DNA of 64,000 bases from NCBI RefSeq assembly GCF_008728195.1, contig NZ_CP031599.1:310001-374000 (forward strand), written 5' to 3'. Position 1 is the first letter of the stretch, and each line of letters begins with the position of its first letter. This DNA is from Roseovarius indicus (GTDB lineage Bacteria; Pseudomonadota; Alphaproteobacteria; Rhodobacterales; Rhodobacteraceae). The notes under the pieces were generated by a model that was not told the origin of the DNA, ran no database searches, and saw only the letters and a list, made by a program, of their open reading frames with translations. The position numbers and the translations under genes were made by a program. Shown here in pieces: positions 43,079 through 52,144 of this stretch.

Positions 43079-44113
43079 ATGGCTGCAAGTTATCTGGAAG
43101 CGTCGCTCGACCGTTTCGGCCCCAAAGTCCTGCGCGACGACACGATCGAGATCTGCATCAATCCTGACGGACAAGTCTGGGGAGAGTTTCAGGGCGATCA
43201 CTTCATGCGTGCACTGGGCAGCCCGCTGACCCGGACCGAGATCAAGGACCTCGGCAATCAAATCGCCTCCGCCGCCTCGACCACACTCAGCACCAAGAAG
43301 CCCATCGTCTCGGTCTCGATCCTCTATCGCGACCGGCCAATCCGCGCGCAGGTGATCCAGCCGCCGGCAGTAGAAGGCGGGTTCTCCATATCGCTGCGAT
43401 TCTTCTCCTCCCTGCCGCTCGAGGCGATCAAGCTCGGGTTTCTCTATGGCAAGGAGCGCAGCCTCGAAGGCCTGCGCCGCGAACGTAACGCCGCGCTGCG
43501 CGATGTGGTGACATCCGGCGACATCAACGCCGCCCTGCACTTCTGCGTCGAGAACAAGCTCAACATGATCGTCTCGGGCGGCACATCGACCGGCAAGACG
43601 GTCGCGGCGCGCAAGATCCTTTCGCTGATCCCGCCCGAAGAGCGGATCATCACCATCGAGGAGGCGGCCGAGCTGCGCCCCGAGCAGCCCAATGTCGTGA
43701 CGTTGATCGCGGACCGGGACACGGATGCCCGCAGTGCCGATGTGCTCTTGGCCTCAACGCTTCGCATGCGACCCGACCGGATCGTCCTGGGCGAAGTCCG
43801 CGGGCGCGAGGCGATGACGTTTCTCGAGGCAATCAATACCGGCCACGGTGGATCGCTGACTACGCTCCATGCCGAGACCCCACAACTTGCTGTTCGCCGC
43901 CTCGCCATCGCCGCCCTGAAAACCGATGTGCCGATGACCTATGCCGACATGATCGATTATATTGAGGGCTCGATCGACGTGATCATTCAGGCAGGCCGCC
44001 ATGAAGGCACGCGCGGAATCACCGAGTTCTTTCTCCCGGGCCAAACCACAGATTTGAACCTCGACACGGTCGACGGCAGAGGCAACAAGAGCCCCTCCGT
44101 TGCCGCTGAGTAA
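43079..44113 (+). CDS. virB11: VirB11 traffic ATPase
   Basis: 344 aa from ATG 43079, 1 bp after the virB10 stop. The N-terminal domain is followed by the RecA-like C-terminal domain with Walker A SGGTSTGKTVAA (about residue 170), Asp box ERIITIEEAAELR, Walker B region RPDRIVLGEVRGREA and His box NTGHGGSLTTLHAE. It forms the hexameric ATPase that switches between pilus assembly and DNA transfer. Confidence 0.95.
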   Translation: MAASYLEASLDRFGPKVLRDDTIEICINPDGQVWGEFQGDHFMRALGSPLTRTEIKDLGNQIASAASTTLSTKKPIVSVSILYRDRPIRAQVIQPPAVEGGFSISLRFFSSLPLEAIKLGFLYGKERSLEGLRRERNAALRDVVTSGDINAALHFCVENKLNMIVSGGTSTGKTVAARKILSLIPPEERIITIEEAAELRPEQPNVVTLIADRDTDARSADVLLASTLRMRPDRIVLGEVRGREAMTFLEAINTGHGGSLTTLHAETPQLAVRRLAIAALKTDVPMTYADMIDYIEGSIDVIIQAGRHEGTRGITEFFLPGQTTDLNLDTVDGRGNKSPSVAAE

Positions 44114-44129
44114 AAAAGGAACCCCCCAG

Positions 44130-44549
44130 ATGCGAAAACCAATCCTCGCAGTCATGCTTGCCGCCCTTGCGGGCCCACTTGTGGCGCAGACTTCGCCTCC
44201 GATCTCAAACGATCTCACGGTCGATATGTCGCCTCAACAATACCGGATCTGCAACGATCGTCCGGCGCGCCCGACCTGGATGGACGAAATCAATCCGCGG
44301 GAAGCCTACAAGGCGCTGACGTTGATGCGTCTCTACGAGTTGCGGTCATGGGAGACGATCAACGAAAGTGGCGATTGCGGCTGTGATGTGCGCTTCCCGT
44401 CTTGGGATGCCGCTTCGACCGAGTACGAGGAACAGTTCGCGAGCGACACCCAAGCGGAGCACACTCAAGCCCAATTGGCCCTCCGCAACGAACAGAACCA
44501 GATCGCCCGCGCCGTCCAGGATATCTGCGAAGCGCAAGGCAACTGGTAA
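44130..44549 (+). CDS. Exported hypothetical protein between virB11 and virB6
   Basis: 139 aa; signal peptide ending at GPLVAQ. The mature chain has three or four Cys (RICNDRPARPTW, ESGDCGCDVRFPSWD, VQDICEAQGNW) and a C-terminal helix. ATG 44130 follows AAAAAGGAA. It ends on the base that starts virB6 (TAATG). A periplasmic T4SS accessory role is likely from context alone. Confidence 0.65.
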   Translation: MRKPILAVMLAALAGPLVAQTSPPISNDLTVDMSPQQYRICNDRPARPTWMDEINPREAYKALTLMRLYELRSWETINESGDCGCDVRFPSWDAASTEYEEQFASDTQAEHTQAQLALRNEQNQIARAVQDICEAQGNW

Positions 44550-45574
44550 TGAGCATCGTCAGCTGGATGGTTGGAACCGCCGACGGCTTCCTCGCCGATG
44601 CGGCCGAGTCCCAGTTCGGGGCCGTGGCGAGCAATACCGGCACGATCGTCCTGCTGATGGTCACGCTTTCGCTGATCGGCGTCTGCATCAACATGGCATT
44701 CCAGTTCCGCAGCATGGATGGGGCAAGTTTCTTCTGGTACCTGATCAAGCTGATGCTGATAGGGCTCTTCGCCTTCAACTGGGCCAACTTCAACGCTGTC
44801 GCAAATGCAGTCATTGGCGGGCTCGACTATGTGGCGGGCGCACTGATTTCATCAGTCGGGGGCGGCGGGGCGGGCGCTACCTATTTCGCAGCCGAATTCG
44901 ACCGACTGATTACAGAGTTCAGCCAATACCTTAACGCTATCGGCAACAACCTCAACTGGATGACCGGAGCGATCCTCGGCGGCATTGGCCTGGTGCTCCT
45001 CAGCCTTCTCGGCTTCATGACCGGCATCGTACTCATCTTCGCCAAGATGATGCTGACACTCATGCTTGGCCTCGCTCCGATCATGATCGCACTGTCGCTC
45101 TTCGACGCGACCAAGGATTTCTTCCATAGGTGGGTTTCGACGACGGTCAGCTATGCCTTCTACCCCATCGTCATCGCAGCTATGTTTTCAACTGTGGTCG
45201 GCATGGCAAATTCTCTGTTGGCACAGCTTGGCGATCCTAACTCCGCCGCCAACATCGGATCGCTGGTGCCGTTCTTAGTCATGGTCTTCCTGGCGAAGGG
45301 CTTTGTCGCAGCAACGCCCCTGATCGTACGGGGGATTTCGGGCAACCTGATGGTGGTGGCCGCGCCCGCCGTTGTCGCTGGCTCGACCGGGATCATGCGA
45401 GGCATCTTCAATACGAACGGCGTCAAGGGCAGATCGCGGATCGGTGCGCTCACGACAGGCGAAGCGATCGGACGAGGTGCGGTGCAGGCGCCTGTGGTTG
45501 TGCGGAGCGCTGCGGCGAAGGCAGGTGCGCAAGTGGTCCGGATAGCGGAGAGGGCAAAACGGCTGACAGGATAG
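44549..45574 (+). CDS. virB6: VirB6-like polytopic membrane protein
   Basis: 341 aa from ATG 44549. There are at least six predicted transmembrane helices: residues ~30-50, 60-85, 145-170, 170-190, 205-230 and 245-265. The central segment IFAKMMLTLMLGLAPIMIAL and the following Trp (FFHRWVSTTVSYAFYPI) are typical of VirB6/TrbL. It forms part of the inner-membrane channel. It closes the vir operon; here it comes last rather than between virB5 and virB8. Confidence 0.9.
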   Translation: MSIVSWMVGTADGFLADAAESQFGAVASNTGTIVLLMVTLSLIGVCINMAFQFRSMDGASFFWYLIKLMLIGLFAFNWANFNAVANAVIGGLDYVAGALISSVGGGGAGATYFAAEFDRLITEFSQYLNAIGNNLNWMTGAILGGIGLVLLSLLGFMTGIVLIFAKMMLTLMLGLAPIMIALSLFDATKDFFHRWVSTTVSYAFYPIVIAAMFSTVVGMANSLLAQLGDPNSAANIGSLVPFLVMVFLAKGFVAATPLIVRGISGNLMVVAAPAVVAGSTGIMRGIFNTNGVKGRSRIGALTTGEAIGRGAVQAPVVVRSAAAKAGAQVVRIAERAKRLTG

Positions 45575-45708
45575 ACGCCGATGAGCTGCCGTTCGCCAAG
45601 GCCTTCGGCAAAGCCCACAATGCGGACAAAGCAGTCGCAGGCTCTGATTTGGGGAAAGACCCGTTAAGGGGAGCTGCGCGTGTTTTGCGCGGCGCCATTT
45701 TGCGGCTC

Positions 45709-45895
45709 CTACTTTTCCGCCGCTTCGCTGGGCAATGTTGAACCTACTGTTTTCGACCAGAGCAGGGCCGCCTCGTGGCTGACGCAGATATCGCGCTCAT
45801 GCAGCAAGCCCTTTAAATTTCTGAGCGATAGCGAAAAGGGTACGCAGAGCATTATGGCCTGACGGATGATCTCGGGACTGATTTTGAACCACTTG
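45709..45895 (-). pseudogene. Degenerate N-terminal fragment of an IS6-family transposase
   Basis: The minus strand reads WFKISPEIIRQAIMLCVPFS, then LRNLKGLLHERDICVSHEA and LLWSKTVGS. This is a diverged match to the IS6-family start (F-PPEIIRQAIWLY...ELLAERGLDVSYETV). No initiation site or downstream catalytic part remains. It marks the left edge of the metabolic cargo between virB6 and the mobilisation genes. Confidence 0.6.
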
Positions 45896-45982
45896 CAACA
45901 ACCGGTTTCGGGCATCACCAAAATGCTTGGCTGCGCCCTGTCCCGCCTCAAGCCCCGTCGTTCTGACGTTGCCTCCTCCGCA

Positions 45983-46480
45983 TCAGACGTCGAAGCGGCC
46001 CTGTTCTGTGTTCTTCTCAAGCATCGCCGCCGGGAAAACGCGGCCATTCATGACGCCCCAAACACCGGGATCGAGTGTCTGGGCGGCGATCACTGCTCCG
46101 CCCAGATTGAACTCCCCGTCCGAGGCGAATAGCGAGAACGGCCGCATCGCGCCGGTCAACACAACGGTCTTCCCCGGGGTCCGCCCTTCGAGAAACCGCG
46201 CGGTCTCGCCCATCGTGCCTGTCCCATGGGTGACAACGATCCCATCCTCTGCGGCGCGGTCTATTGCCTCTGCGATCGCCTCGCGGTCGGCGTCCTCGAA
46301 AAGCAGACTGTCCTTCAGCATCAGAAGCTCCACCACCGGGAAATGGCATCGTCCTATGCGTAGCACCTCGGGAATATGCGTCGACCCGTCTTGAGCGAAG
46401 GCAAGGCCCTCGCTTTTTGCGTCGTGGACTTTGTCGATCGTACCGCCCGTCACGATGATCCGGACATCATTCAATAGCAT
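45983..46480 (-). CDS. Short asparaginase-domain protein
   Basis: 165 aa. It contains only the N-terminal catalytic domain of L-asparaginase: IIVTGGTIDKVHD (Thr nucleophile, about residues 9-20) and VVTHGTGTMGETARF (about 82-96), plus ELLMLKDS and LTGAMRPF. Stand-alone proteins of this size are a recognised type in proteobacteria, so this is probably not a truncation. GGAGGAGG lies directly before ATG 46480, so the TTG at 46474 with better spacing could be the true start. Predicted to hydrolyse asparagine or a related amide; it fits the amino-acid/peptide cargo downstream. Confidence 0.8.
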   Translation of the reverse strand: MLLNDVRIIVTGGTIDKVHDAKSEGLAFAQDGSTHIPEVLRIGRCHFPVVELLMLKDSLLFEDADREAIAEAIDRAAEDGIVVTHGTGTMGETARFLEGRTPGKTVVLTGAMRPFSLFASDGEFNLGGAVIAAQTLDPGVWGVMNGRVFPAAMLEKNTEQGRFDV

Positions 46481-46534
46481 CCTCCTCCGTTCACGTGGGG
46501 GTCCGAAAACCCGCTTTCGGTGGTTGCGTCCGGA

Positions 46535-47632
46535 TCAGCCGGCGCTCACCGTTCTGGCGGAAAGCCTCTCGGGGTTCGGTGCGAAACCGTGGCCGGGGCG
46601 GCTCGGCGCGGTAATTCTTCCCGGTGCGCTCAAGGTGATATCGGGGTCCGCAAGCTCCTGCGCATAAAGTCGCCCCGCGGGGAAGATGTCGGCAGCGTAG
46701 GCCATGCCGGGAAGCGTCGCGAAGGCCAGCGAAACGCCTTGGCCAACATTCGACTCGAGCATCCCCCCGACCCAGCACGGCACGCCGGCATCCACGCAGT
46801 AGCGGTGGATTTCAATGGCGTTGGTAAGACCACCGACGCGCCCATGCTTGATGTTTACCCAGCGGGTGGCGCCTGTCTCGACTGCCTGTCGGGCGAAGTC
46901 GAGCGAAGTGATCGTCTCGTCGAGACAAAGCGGCGTGTCGAGTTCTGCCTGAAGTCTCGCGTGATCTATAAGGTCCTGCCAACCGAGTGGCTGTTCGATC
47001 ATCACCAGGCCAAGGCTGTCCAGCCGCCGAAAGAGGTCGATGTCGCCAAGCGTGAAGCCTCCGTTACAGTCGATATGCAGAGGCATGTCGGGAAATGCTT
47101 CGCGGACAGACGCCACCATCTCAAATCCGCTGTCGGGTCGGAACTTGAGCTTCGTGCGGCAGAACCCACCATCGACCGCCGCGCGAACGCCATCATGGAG
47201 CGCATCGATACTGTCCTGCACGGGAATATCCGCCCCGACCGCGACCTCGGGCGCGACCCCGCCGATCAGTTCCCAAAGCGGCCGATCCTCTATCCGTGCG
47301 GCGAGATCCCACCAGGCGGTGTCGAGCGCGGCCTTGGCGAACCAGTTGCCCTTGAAGGGCGACAGAAGCTGCTGCAGCTCGGCGCCGCTGCCGATCTCGC
47401 GCCCCGTGACGAGGGGGGCGAAGACATCGCGGATCAGGATGAAGGCGCCGGCCGCCCATTCCGGGCAGAACTGCGGAACCGCATAGGGCGCGGCCTCGCC
47501 CCAGCCCTCGACGTCGCCGCTGCGCACGCGGACGAGAACCGTGTCGATGGCGGTCTCCACGCTGAAGGAGGTCTTCCAGGGCGCCTTGAGCGGCAGGGAC
47601 ACGTGGTAGACGGAAACCTCGTCGATCAGCAT
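46535..47632 (-). CDS. Enolase-superfamily racemase (MenC/N-acylamino-acid racemase or dipeptide-epimerase type)
   Basis: 365 aa. The N-terminal capping domain is followed by a TIM-barrel with the KxK motif CRTKLKFRPDSG (about residue 165). The metal ligands lie in HIDCNGGF (Asp about 193), EQPLGWQDL (Glu about 216) and CLDETITS (Asp about 241), with the opposing Lys in NIKHGRVGG (about 266) and WVGGMLESNVG. This is the muconate-lactonizing subgroup that includes o-succinylbenzoate synthase, N-acylamino-acid racemase and dipeptide epimerases. The M20 deacylase and peptide importer in the same cluster favour racemisation of N-acyl amino acids or dipeptides over menaquinone synthesis. Confidence 0.85.
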   Translation of the reverse strand: MLIDEVSVYHVSLPLKAPWKTSFSVETAIDTVLVRVRSGDVEGWGEAAPYAVPQFCPEWAAGAFILIRDVFAPLVTGREIGSGAELQQLLSPFKGNWFAKAALDTAWWDLAARIEDRPLWELIGGVAPEVAVGADIPVQDSIDALHDGVRAAVDGGFCRTKLKFRPDSGFEMVASVREAFPDMPLHIDCNGGFTLGDIDLFRRLDSLGLVMIEQPLGWQDLIDHARLQAELDTPLCLDETITSLDFARQAVETGATRWVNIKHGRVGGLTNAIEIHRYCVDAGVPCWVGGMLESNVGQGVSLAFATLPGMAYAADIFPAGRLYAQELADPDITLSAPGRITAPSRPGHGFAPNPERLSARTVSAG

Positions 47633-47648
47633 GGCGCGTGGTCTCCTC

Positions 47649-48521
47649 TCATGTGCCCGGGTCGAGTTCGCCGAGAGCGTCGAGCATTGCCTCGATCTCG
47701 CTCAGGCGCATGCGCCCGTCGCGTCCCGCGGCGTGATAGGTGTGCGTGGCGACGAAGTTCAGAAGGCTCATGACGCCAACATAGGAATCGAACAGCGACG
47801 TACCGCGCACCTGGCACGGAAAGACCCAGGTGGCGTAATCTCGTGTCCGCACGGCACGCCGGTCGGTAAAATAGGCGATCGGCACGCCCCGATCGCGAAA
47901 GAGTTCCATCGCCGGCGCGAGCTGGCTGGCGCGGCGTCGGAGGCCGATGGCGATGAGAAGGTCGTCGGGGCCGAGATCGCCGATATCCTCCATCACCATC
48001 TGACCGGCACCGGGCACGAGCGCCACGTCCTTGCGGACGAGGATGAGCTGCCGGCGCAGGTAGTTCGCGAAGATGTAGCTGTTCCGAAAGCCGAGGCACA
48101 CGACGCGCCGGGCCGAGAGGATCTTCTGCGCGACTTCGGTGATCATCGTGGAATCGATCTGCTCGATCGTTTCGCGAAGCGTGGCCATGTCCCTTTCGAG
48201 GTGCTGCGAAAGGTTGCTCTGCCCCTTCTTAGGCTTGGCGGACAGGAAGATCGGGTCGCCAGTCATCTGGGCATGCCGGATCTCGCGCTGCATGTCCCGA
48301 AAGTCGCCGTAGCCGAGGCGCTTGACGAAGCGCGAGACGGCGGCCTTCGAGGCGCCCGCACGCTCGGCCAGCTCGGTCGCGGAATAGAGCAGGACCTCGT
48401 TGGGATATTCGAGAACGCGATCCGCCAGCGCCCGTTCGCTGCCCGGCAAATCATCGTACTTGGAGCGGATCAGCCTCTCGATTGCCCGTGGCTCTGCCGG
48501 ATCTGACTTGTTCTTAGGCAT
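47649..48521 (-). CDS. RpiR/MurR-family transcriptional regulator
   Basis: 290 aa from ATG 48521. N-terminal HTH_6 (SERALADRVLEYPNEVLLY, ATELAERAGASKAAVSRFVK, about residues 25-70), then a SIS sugar/phosphate-binding domain (about 130-260; ARRVVCLGFRNSYIFANYL, DDLLIAIGLRRRASQLAPA). It ends 16 bp before the racemase start and is divergent from the ABC operon. It probably controls both through the intergenic TGAAA/TTTCA sites at 48557-48592. Its effector is presumably a metabolite of the imported compound. Confidence 0.88.
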   Translation of the reverse strand: MPKNKSDPAEPRAIERLIRSKYDDLPGSERALADRVLEYPNEVLLYSATELAERAGASKAAVSRFVKRLGYGDFRDMQREIRHAQMTGDPIFLSAKPKKGQSNLSQHLERDMATLRETIEQIDSTMITEVAQKILSARRVVCLGFRNSYIFANYLRRQLILVRKDVALVPGAGQMVMEDIGDLGPDDLLIAIGLRRRASQLAPAMELFRDRGVPIAYFTDRRAVRTRDYATWVFPCQVRGTSLFDSYVGVMSLLNFVATHTYHAAGRDGRMRLSEIEAMLDALGELDPGT

Positions 48522-48566
48522 CTCGTGTCTCTCGCTCCCTCCAAAGTAAAACACAAGTTTCACCTT

Positions 48567-48596
48567 GTTGACAACTTGAAATTTTAGTTTCAGTAT
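48567..48596 (+). promoter_or_regulatory. Candidate promoter and RpiR operator of the peptide ABC operon
   Basis: TTGACA at 48568-48573, 17 bp, then CAGTAT at 48591-48596 fits a sigma70 promoter for the plus strand. Between and over these boxes lies TGAAATTTTAGTTTCA (48577-48592), an inverted TGAAA/TTTCA pair. A further TTTCA half-site is at 48558-48562. Such paired half-sites suit a dimeric RpiR regulator, which is encoded divergently 46 bp away. Confidence 0.5.
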
Positions 48597-48667
48597 TTCC
48601 AGTACAACAACCGGAGGCGCCGGCCGCGAAGCTGGCTATCTCCTACATTCAGCAGAGGAGAACAAGA

Positions 48668-50215
48668 ATGAGATGGGGATATAAATCCTTGGCGGTCAGC
48701 GCGTTGGCGATCGCGCTTGGGTCCCAGGCCTTCGCCTCGGACTCGGACATCGTCTGGGCGCGGGACGGCGATATCGACTCACTCGATCCGCACCGCGCGA
48801 CCTCGACCCTTTCGCGGCAGGTCTGGTACCAGATCTACGACTCGCTCCTCGAGTTCGCCGACGACGGATCGGTCGTGCCCAATCTCGCCGAAAGCTGGGA
48901 CGTCTCCGACGACGGGACCGAGATCACGTTCGCGCTTCACGACGACATCGTCTGCCACGACGGCACGCCCTTCAACGCCGATGACGTTGTGTGGACCGCG
49001 GAAAGGGCGCTCTTCAGCGACAACCCGAGCCTCACGAAGGCGAGTTGGGGGAACGTCACCTCGGTCGACAAGATCGACGAACTGACGGTGAAATTCGTCC
49101 TTGAGACGCCCTTCGGCGCGTTCGTGCCCTTCATGGCCGACCAGTTCACCTCGATGCTGTGCGACAGCAACGCCGAGGCCGACGACTTCGGCACCGGCTC
49201 GGCGATCGGCACGGGACCGTGGAAGCTCGCCTCGTGGACCAAGGGGTCGGAGATCGTGCTGGATGCCAACCCCGACTACGTCAACCGCGGCCGCCCCGTC
49301 GACAATCCCGGCGCGCCCAAGGCCGACCGGCTGGTCGTGCGCACCATGCCCGAAGGCCAGACCCGTGTGGCCGGTCTGCGCACCGGCGAGCTGAATGTCA
49401 TCGTGCCGCCGATTCAGGAAGTGAAGTCGCTTCAGGAGGACGAGGCCGTCGAGGTTCACGTGGCGCAGGGCACCGGCCAGAACATGTTCCTGCAGTTCGC
49501 GGTGAACCGCCCGCCCTTCAACGATGCCCGCGCCCGCCGCGCGGTCAGCCACGCGATCGACAAGGACATGGCGATCAAGGTCGTCTACGGCGATCTCGTG
49601 GAGCGGCAGTATTGCCCCGTTTCGCGCGGCGTCTTCGGCAACGATCCCGAATTCTGCCAGCAATACGACCAGGACTACGACCCCGAGAAGGCCAAGGAGC
49701 TTCTCGCCGAGCTTGGATACGGTCCCAACAACCCGATGGAGGTGATCCTCGCCACCTGGACCGGCGACAACCGCGAGCGGATGCTTCAGATGCTTCAGAA
49801 CCAGCTCAAGCAGGTCGGCATCGACGCCTCGATCGAGGTGATGGACATCGGTACGCTGAACGCGCGCGACACGCAGGAGAACAACAAGGCCGAGGGACCA
49901 GGCTACATGGATCTCATGGGCTGGACGTGGTTCGATCCGGACCTTCTCTATCTGCTTTGGCATTCGCCGGGCGCCTACGAAGGCTTCCACACGCCCGAGC
50001 TCGACAAGATCCTCGAGGCCACGCGCACGACGGTCGATCCGGCCGAGCGCGAGAAGGTGGTCAAGGAGGCCTTCAAGATCCTGCTCGAGGAAGCCGGCCA
50101 GGTGCCGATCTACACCCCCGGCTGGCTGTGGCTCTACGCCGTCTCGGCCGACACGCCGGGCTTCAAGATCGGGCCGTTCAACCGCGCCCAGTTCAGCGCG
50201 ATGGAAGCCTCCTGA
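48668..50215 (+). CDS. Peptide/solute-binding protein of an ABC importer (SBP family 5)
   Basis: 515 aa with a Sec signal peptide (cleavage near SQAFAS, about residue 24). It has SBP_bac_5 features: SDIVWARDGDIDSLDPHRAT, LAESWDVSDDGTEITFAL, GTGPWKLASWTKG, RRAVSHAIDKDMAIKVVYG and VPIYTPGWLWLYAV near the end. It captures dipeptides, oligopeptides or related compounds in the periplasm. First gene of a seven-gene operon, with an AGAGGAGAA ribosome-binding site. A GC-rich hairpin follows the stop, which would favour higher expression of this gene than of the permeases. Confidence 0.93.
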   Translation: MRWGYKSLAVSALAIALGSQAFASDSDIVWARDGDIDSLDPHRATSTLSRQVWYQIYDSLLEFADDGSVVPNLAESWDVSDDGTEITFALHDDIVCHDGTPFNADDVVWTAERALFSDNPSLTKASWGNVTSVDKIDELTVKFVLETPFGAFVPFMADQFTSMLCDSNAEADDFGTGSAIGTGPWKLASWTKGSEIVLDANPDYVNRGRPVDNPGAPKADRLVVRTMPEGQTRVAGLRTGELNVIVPPIQEVKSLQEDEAVEVHVAQGTGQNMFLQFAVNRPPFNDARARRAVSHAIDKDMAIKVVYGDLVERQYCPVSRGVFGNDPEFCQQYDQDYDPEKAKELLAELGYGPNNPMEVILATWTGDNRERMLQMLQNQLKQVGIDASIEVMDIGTLNARDTQENNKAEGPGYMDLMGWTWFDPDLLYLLWHSPGAYEGFHTPELDKILEATRTTVDPAEREKVVKEAFKILLEEAGQVPIYTPGWLWLYAVSADTPGFKIGPFNRAQFSAMEAS

Positions 50216-50227
50216 GACGTGCCGGGC

Positions 50228-50247
50228 GGGCGGCGATCGTGCCGCCC
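50228..50247 (+). terminator. Intercistronic hairpin after the binding-protein gene
   Basis: GGGCGGC-gatcgt-GCCGCCC is a perfect 7-bp GC stem, with CCGG on both outer sides, starting 12 bp after the stop. There is no U-tract, so it is more likely an mRNA stabiliser or partial attenuator than a full terminator. That is common between binding-protein and permease genes. Confidence 0.55.
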
Positions 50248-50291
50248 CCCGGTTCCCACACTTCTCCCTCGCCTGAGGAGTTGAAGCGCAC

Positions 50292-51212
50292 ATGGCCCGT
50301 TTCCTCGTCCAGCGCCTTCTTGCCGCTCTGCTGACGATCTTCGTCACCACCGTCGCGGTCTCGATGCTGATCCACCTCGTGCCGGGCGACCCGGTGCAGA
50401 TCATGTACGCCCAGAGCCAGGGCACCACGCCCGAACAGCTTGAAGCGGTGCGCGAGCGTCTCGGCCTCGATCGGCCGCTTGTGGAACAGTACATCTCCTA
50501 TCTCGGGCGCATCCTGCAGGGCGATCTGGGCGTCACGATCCGCGGCGAGCAGCCGGTGCTGGAGCTTCTTCTCCTGCGTCTTCCCAACACGCTGATCCTC
50601 GCCGCGTCTGCGCTTGTCATCGCCTCGGCCATCGGGCTGACCTTCGGGTTCATCGCCGCCTACAAACGGGGCACGTGGCTGGACACGACGCTCATGACGA
50701 CAGCGATCCTCGGGGTCTCGATGCCGCATTTCTGGCTGGGTTTGATCCTTCTGTTCTATTTCGCGGTGCAACTCGGCTGGTTTCCAGTGGCCGGTACGGG
50801 GTTTGCGAACCTCGTCCTGCCGGCGCTGACGCTGGGGCTGACCAACGCGGCCATCATCGCGCGGCTCACGCGGTCATCGATGATCGACATCTTCGATCAG
50901 GACTTCGTCCGGACGGCGCATGCGAAGGGCCTGCCGAAGGCGGTCGTCCTTTACCGACACGCGCTTCGCGCCGGGCTGGTGCCGATCGTCACGATGATGG
51001 GCCTGCAGTTCACCTACATGATGGGCGGCGCGATCGTGGTCGAGAACGTCTTTGGCTGGAACGGGGTCGGCCGCATGGCGATCCAGGCGATCTTCCAGCG
51101 CGACTATCCGCTGATCCAGGGCTTCATCCTGATGTTCGCCATCGTGGTGGTGCTGGTCTCGATCCTGATGGACGTGATTTATGCGCTGCTCGATCCGCGG
51201 ATCCGGCACTGA
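50292..51212 (+). CDS. Peptide ABC importer permease (DppB/GsiC type)
   Basis: 306 aa with six predicted transmembrane helices. The DppB N-terminal signature LVQRLLAALLTIFVTTVAVS and VPGDPVQIMY is followed by the EAA loop (DQDFVRTAHAKGLPKAVVLY, about residues 205-225) and FGWNGVGRMAIQAIFQRDYPLIQGF. It forms the channel with the next permease. ATG 50292 follows GAGGAGTTG. Confidence 0.92.
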   Translation: MARFLVQRLLAALLTIFVTTVAVSMLIHLVPGDPVQIMYAQSQGTTPEQLEAVRERLGLDRPLVEQYISYLGRILQGDLGVTIRGEQPVLELLLLRLPNTLILAASALVIASAIGLTFGFIAAYKRGTWLDTTLMTTAILGVSMPHFWLGLILLFYFAVQLGWFPVAGTGFANLVLPALTLGLTNAAIIARLTRSSMIDIFDQDFVRTAHAKGLPKAVVLYRHALRAGLVPIVTMMGLQFTYMMGGAIVVENVFGWNGVGRMAIQAIFQRDYPLIQGFILMFAIVVVLVSILMDVIYALLDPRIRH

Positions 51213-51223
51213 GGAGCGGAAGG

Positions 51224-52144
51224 ATGCAGGACCGGGTGAAAGCCGCAGTCGACCTTGCCGCAACCGTCGGAGACGGCGCCCCCCGCCGTGGCAACTTCGG
51301 CCGACGGATGTTGGCCGTCCTCGGCGCGACGACGGCCAACAGGGGGGCGCGGGTCGGTCTCGTCCTCGTGCTCGTCCTCATCTTCACGGCGCTCTTCGCC
51401 CCCTGGATCGCGCCCTACGGGCCGGATCAGATGGGCGCGGGGATGAGCCTCTCGCCGCCCTCGGCCGACCATTGGTTCGGCACCGACGAGTTTGGCCGCG
51501 ACATGTTCAGCCGGGTCGTCTACGGCGCGCGCCTGACGATTCAGGTCGGGGTGATCGCGGTCGGAATCTCGCTGACGGTTGGCACACTCATGGGCCTCGT
51601 GGCCGGCTATGCGCGGGGCTGGACCGAGCGGTTGCTCATGCGCCTCGTCGACGTGGTTTTTTCCTTTACCGAGACGCTCATAGCGCTCGCCGCGGTTGCG
51701 GTGCTCGGGCCGAGCCTGACCAACGCCATGATCGCCGTCGGCATCGCCGCGATTCCATTCTATGCGAGGATCGCCTATTCCGTGACGCTGGTGGAGCGGA
51801 ATAAGGCCTATTTCGATGCGGCCTACGTCGCGGGCGCCGGGCACATGCGGCTCATCTTCGTCCACCTGCTTCCCAACATCGTGCCACCGCTGATCGTCGT
51901 CGCGACCCTCGGTGTCTCGTCGGCGGTGCTTGCGGCCGCCGGGCTCAGCTTCCTCGGCCTCGGCGCCCAGCCGCCGTCGCCGGAATGGGGCGCGATGCTG
52001 TCGGCGGGACGCGACTACTTCACCCAGGCGTCCTGGATCATGATCTATCCCGGCCTCGCGATCATGATTACCGTGCTGGCGTTCAATCTTCTGGGCGACG
52101 GCATCCGCGAGGCGCTCGACCCCCGGCAGAAGGCGAAGCGATGA
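51224..52144 (+). CDS. Peptide ABC importer permease (DppC/GsiD type)
   Basis: 306 aa from ATG 51224 (GGAGCGGAAGG upstream). The OppC_N-like segment at the N-terminus is followed by HWFGTDEFGRDMFSRVVYGA (typical DppC), five more helices, the EAA loop YFDAAYVAGAGHMRLIFVH and AQPPSPEWGAML near the C-terminus. It pairs with the upstream permease. The stop overlaps the ATPase start (ATGA). Confidence 0.92.
   Translation: MQDRVKAAVDLAATVGDGAPRRGNFGRRMLAVLGATTANRGARVGLVLVLVLIFTALFAPWIAPYGPDQMGAGMSLSPPSADHWFGTDEFGRDMFSRVVYGARLTIQVGVIAVGISLTVGTLMGLVAGYARGWTERLLMRLVDVVFSFTETLIALAAVAVLGPSLTNAMIAVGIAAIPFYARIAYSVTLVERNKAYFDAAYVAGAGHMRLIFVHLLPNIVPPLIVVATLGVSSAVLAAAGLSFLGLGAQPPSPEWGAMLSAGRDYFTQASWIMIYPGLAIMITVLAFNLLGDGIREALDPRQKAKR

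Noticed and set aside
46535..47632. menC (menaquinone o-succinylbenzoate synthase) as a firm name
   Set aside because: The active-site motifs are shared by racemases and dipeptide epimerases, no other men genes are present, and the context is amino-acid/peptide metabolism.
48779..50494. 571-codon antisense frame opposite the solute-binding protein
   Set aside because: The sense strand has a signal peptide and family-5 binding-protein motifs; the antisense product has no recognisable fold and spans into the next gene.
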